From: Candidatus Parabacteroides intestinavium
Lineage (GTDB): Bacteria > Bacteroidota > Bacteroidia > Bacteroidales > Tannerellaceae
Assembly: GCA_019118725.1 (NCBI GenBank)
Contig: DWYO01000330.1
Coordinates: 1 to 7,286 of the forward strand
Direction of reading: 5' to 3'
DNA length: 7,286 bases
Positions 4,441 through 7,286 of the stretch are shown one piece after another. Every line of letters starts with the position of its first letter. Position 1 is the stretch's first letter. The position numbers and the translations under genes were made by a program. The notes under the pieces are model-generated. The model saw nothing but the letters and a program-made list of their open reading frames with translations, was not told the DNA's origin and ran no database searches.

Positions 4441-7275
4441 TTATCCTAAAACAATGTTGACGATCTTCTTCGGCACGACAATGACTTTCCGGATTTGTTT
4501 TCCTTCAAGCCATTTCGCGGAAAACTCGTGGGCAAGCGCCGCCTTTTCGACCTCTTCTTTCGACATATCAGCCGGGAGGGCAAGGTTAAAGCGAACTTTG
4601 CCATTGAACGAGATCGCGTAGTTGGCGGTATTCTCTATCAAATACTTCTCCTCGTAGGCTGGCCATTGGGCATCGCAGACCGTTGTCTCGTGCCCCAGTT
4701 CGTGCCAAAGCTCTTCGGCGATATGCGGGGCAAAAGGCGCAAGGACAATTACCAGCGGCTCAAGGATAGCGCGTTTCGTGCATTTCAATCCGCCCAGTTC
4801 ATTCACGCAAATCATGAACGCACTGATGGAAGTATTATAGGAGAAATGCTCAATGTCATACGTCACCTTCTTGATGAGTTTATGGAGTGATTTCAACTCT
4901 TCCGGAGTCGGTTCGTCCTCCGTCACCTGCAACGCATCCTGATTGCCATAGAACAACGCCCAGAGCTTCTTCAAGAAGCGATGCACGCCATCTATGCCGT
5001 TCGTGTCCCACGGTTTGGACTGCTCGATCGGGCCGAGGAACATTTCATAAAGGCGAAGCGTATCGGCGCCATACTTCTCGACAATCACATCCGGATTGAC
5101 TACGTTGAACATTGACTTCGACATCTTTTCAACCGCCCATCCGCACACATACTTGCCATCCTCGAGGATAAACTCGGCATTATTGTATTCCGGACGCCAA
5201 TTCTTGAACGCTTCTACATCCAAAATGTCATTCGATACGATGTTCACATCCACATGGAGCGGTGTCACATCGTATTGGTCTTTCAGATTATACGATACAA
5301 ATGTATTGGTATCTTTGATACGATAGACAAAATTCGAACGTCCCTGAATCATTCCTTGGTTGATAAGCTTTTGGAAAGGTTCTTCCTTCACGCTTACCCC
5401 TAAGTCGAAGAGGAATTTATTCCAGAAACGGGAGTAAATCAAGTGGCCCGTCGCATGCTCCGTACCCCCTACATACAAATCGACATTCTGCCAATATGCG
5501 TCTGCCTCTTCCGATACCAACGCCTTGTCGTTGTGCGGATCCATATAGCGGAGGTAATAAGCCGATGAACCGGCAAATCCCGGCATGGTGTTCAATTCGA
5601 GCGGGAATACGGTCTTGTTATCGATAAGGCTATTCTCCACCACTTCACCTTTCTCCACATCCCATGCCCATTTCGTAGCATGTCCCAAAGGTGGCTCGCC
5701 ACTCTCGGTCGGTTTAAACTGGCTTACCTCCGGCAATTCGAGCGGAAGTTTGCTTTCATCAATCATATAAGGCATTCCATCCTTGTAATAAACCGGGAAA
5801 GGTTCTCCCCAATAACGTTGGCGCGAAAAGATCGCATCGCGCAGACGGTAATTCACCTTCACACGACCTAAATTATGTTCCTTGACATATTTCTTGGTAG
5901 TAGCTATCGCCTCCTTAATCGTCAAGCCATTTAAGTTCAAATCGCAATATGGCGTAACGCTCGCTTTCGGAGAATTGGTAACGATTCCTTCTTTCGCATC
6001 AAAGCTCTCTTCCGAGACATCGCATCCTTCCACCAAAGGAACAATCGGGAGGTTAAAATGCTTGGCAAAGGCATAGTCACGACTATCGTGTGCCGGTACC
6101 GCCATGATGGCACCCGTACCATAACCAGCCAATACATAATCGCTGATCCAGATAGGAACAGCCTCGCCCGTAAACGGATTGATGGCATACGAACCACTGA
6201 ATACCCCCGTCACTTTCCGGTCTGAAATACGCTCACGCTCCGTACGTTTCTTCGTCCGATCCAGATAAGCCTCTACTTCCGCCTTCTGGGCTTCGGTGGT
6301 TAATTCCGGAACCAACTCGCTTTCCGGAGCCAACACCATGAAAGTCACACCAAACATCGTATCGGCACGAGTGGTGAAGATGGTGAATTCTTTATCACTA
6401 TCCTTTACTTTGAAGCGCACCTCCGCACCTTCCGAACGGCCAATCCAATTGCGCTGCGTTTCTTTCAAGGAATCCGTCCAATCCACCGTATCCAATCCAT
6501 CCAACAAACGTTGTGCATACGCCGATACGCGCAAACACCACTGGCGCATCTTCTTCTGCACGACCGGATAGCCGCCACGGGCCGACACCCCTTCGATGAC
6601 TTCATCATTCGCCAATACCGTACCCAGCTCCGGGCACCAGTTCACCATTGTCTCGCCCAAATAGGCAATACGGTAGTTCATCAATATCTCTTGCTGCTCT
6701 TTTTCGCTCTTCGCCTTCCACTCATCAGCCGTAAAGGTCAATTCTTCTGAACAAGCCACATCCAACCCTTCGGTACCTTTCTCTTCGAAATGGGCAATCA
6801 ATTTCCCGATAGGCTGTGCTTTTCCGCATGTATTGCAATAGAAGCTATTGAACATCTTCTGGAATGCCCATTGCGTCCAATGGTAATAACCGGGGTCGCA
6901 GGTACGTACTTCGCGGTCCCAATCGAACGAGAACCCGATCTTATCCAATTGCTCGCGATACCGGTTGATATTATTGACCGTAGTAATGGCCGGATGTTGC
7001 CCTGTCTGGATAGCATATTGCTCGGCAGGTAATCCGTAAGCATCATACCCCATCGGGTGCAATACATTGAAGCCCTGCAAACGCTTATAACGAGAATAAA
7101 TATCAGAAGCAATGTAACCGAGCGGATGCCCTACGTGCAACCCGGCTCCCGAAGGATAAGGGAACATATCCAACACATAATACTTAGGTTTCTTGTTTAT
7201 CCCAACCTGATAAACTTTGTTGGCGATCCAATACTCACGCCATTTCTTCTCAATGTCTCTGAAATTGTATTCCAT
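4441..7275 (-). CDS. leuS: Leucyl-tRNA synthetase
   Basis: This class Ia aminoacyl-tRNA synthetase charges tRNA-Leu with leucine in the cytoplasm. It is complete at 944 residues, against about 860 in E. coli. The HIGH motif is H47-V-G-H50 after P-Y-P-S-G, and the KMSKS loop is at 717-721. The CP1 editing domain (about 228-425) has T301-T-R-A-D-T306 and G386-T-G-A-I-M-A-V-P-A-H-D-S-R-D400; D400 matches the conserved editing aspartate of E. coli (D345). The anticodon-binding domain lies near 800-880, and the C-terminus (V-I-V-V-P-K-K-I-V-N-I-V) matches the family. The extra length is partly an insert at about 147-203 before V-N-W-C-P. The C-x-x-C seen in E. coli after that point is replaced by V-S-A-R-G-G (230-235), while a different C-x-x-C is at 147/150. 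The ATG at 7275 starts the standard M-E-Y-N-F...E-K-K-W opening. Only 11 bases upstream are visible, so its promoter is outside. Confidence 0.98.
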   Translation of the reverse strand: MEYNFRDIEKKWREYWIANKVYQVGINKKPKYYVLDMFPYPSGAGLHVGHPLGYIASDIYSRYKRLQGFNVLHPMGYDAYGLPAEQYAIQTGQHPAITTVNNINRYREQLDKIGFSFDWDREVRTCDPGYYHWTQWAFQKMFNSFYCNTCGKAQPIGKLIAHFEEKGTEGLDVACSEELTFTADEWKAKSEKEQQEILMNYRIAYLGETMVNWCPELGTVLANDEVIEGVSARGGYPVVQKKMRQWCLRVSAYAQRLLDGLDTVDWTDSLKETQRNWIGRSEGAEVRFKVKDSDKEFTIFTTRADTMFGVTFMVLAPESELVPELTTEAQKAEVEAYLDRTKKRTERERISDRKVTGVFSGSYAINPFTGEAVPIWISDYVLAGYGTGAIMAVPAHDSRDYAFAKHFNLPIVPLVEGCDVSEESFDAKEGIVTNSPKASVTPYCDLNLNGLTIKEAIATTKKYVKEHNLGRVKVNYRLRDAIFSRQRYWGEPFPVYYKDGMPYMIDESKLPLELPEVSQFKPTESGEPPLGHATKWAWDVEKGEVVENSLIDNKTVFPLELNTMPGFAGSSAYYLRYMDPHNDKALVSEEADAYWQNVDLYVGGTEHATGHLIYSRFWNKFLFDLGVSVKEEPFQKLINQGMIQGRSNFVYRIKDTNTFVSYNLKDQYDVTPLHVDVNIVSNDILDVEAFKNWRPEYNNAEFILEDGKYVCGWAVEKMSKSMFNVVNPDVIVEKYGADTLRLYEMFLGPIEQSKPWDTNGIDGVHRFLKKLWALFYGNQDALQVTEDEPTPEELKSLHKLIKKVTYDIEHFSYNTSISAFMICVNELGGLKCTKRAILEPLVIVLAPFAPHIAEELWHELGHETTVCDAQWPAYEEKYLIENTANYAISFNGKVRFNLALPADMSKEEVEKAALAHEFSAKWLEGKQIRKVIVVPKKIVNIVLG

Positions 7276-7286
7276 ATCTGGTTCTT

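Noticed and set aside
4495..4890. A 131-residue open frame on the plus strand
   Set aside because: It is antisense to the conserved C-terminal part of leuS and has no supporting ribosome site or promoter.

Overview
The window looks like chromosomal DNA of a Bacteroidales bacterium. The evidence is a LeuS of 944 residues that reads like the Bacteroides/Parabacteroides form, a lipoprotein-anchored TPR regulator with a degenerate C-terminal HTH, a small secreted protein resembling DUF3244, and a promoter matching the Bacteroidetes consensus (TTTG / TAnnTTTG) instead of -35/-10 boxes. The moderate G+C would suit Parabacteroides, but that genus call is tentative. No rRNA, tRNA, transposase, CRISPR array or phage gene was seen.

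Layout: all five genes are on the minus strand, so transcription runs from high to low coordinates. From right to left they are leuS (leucyl-tRNA synthetase, complete); a 132-base gap filled mostly by a 107-base palindromic repeat; a YitT/DUF2179 membrane protein; and a PAP2 phosphatase with a predicted C-terminal beta-barrel, only 31 bases after the YitT gene and probably co-transcribed with it. A 144-base gap follows, holding a good Bacteroidetes-type promoter and a leader hairpin. Then come a 570-residue TPR / transmembrane / coiled-coil / LuxR-like HTH regulator, a 159-base AT-rich gap with several short inverted repeats, and the 5' end of a small secreted protein that runs off the left edge.

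How the parts may work together: leuS is housekeeping. The YitT-PAP2 pair looks like an envelope operon, with an inner-membrane transporter-like protein followed by a lipid or phosphate-ester phosphatase that may reach the outer membrane. The TPR regulator and the small secreted protein form a second unit. In Bacteroidales such regulators often sit beside DUF3244-type genes, which suggests a sensor with its exported partner or target. That link is inference. The most unusual items are the 9/9/10-base-periodic palindrome after leuS, the PAP2-barrel fusion, and the regulator that combines a lipobox with an internal transmembrane helix.
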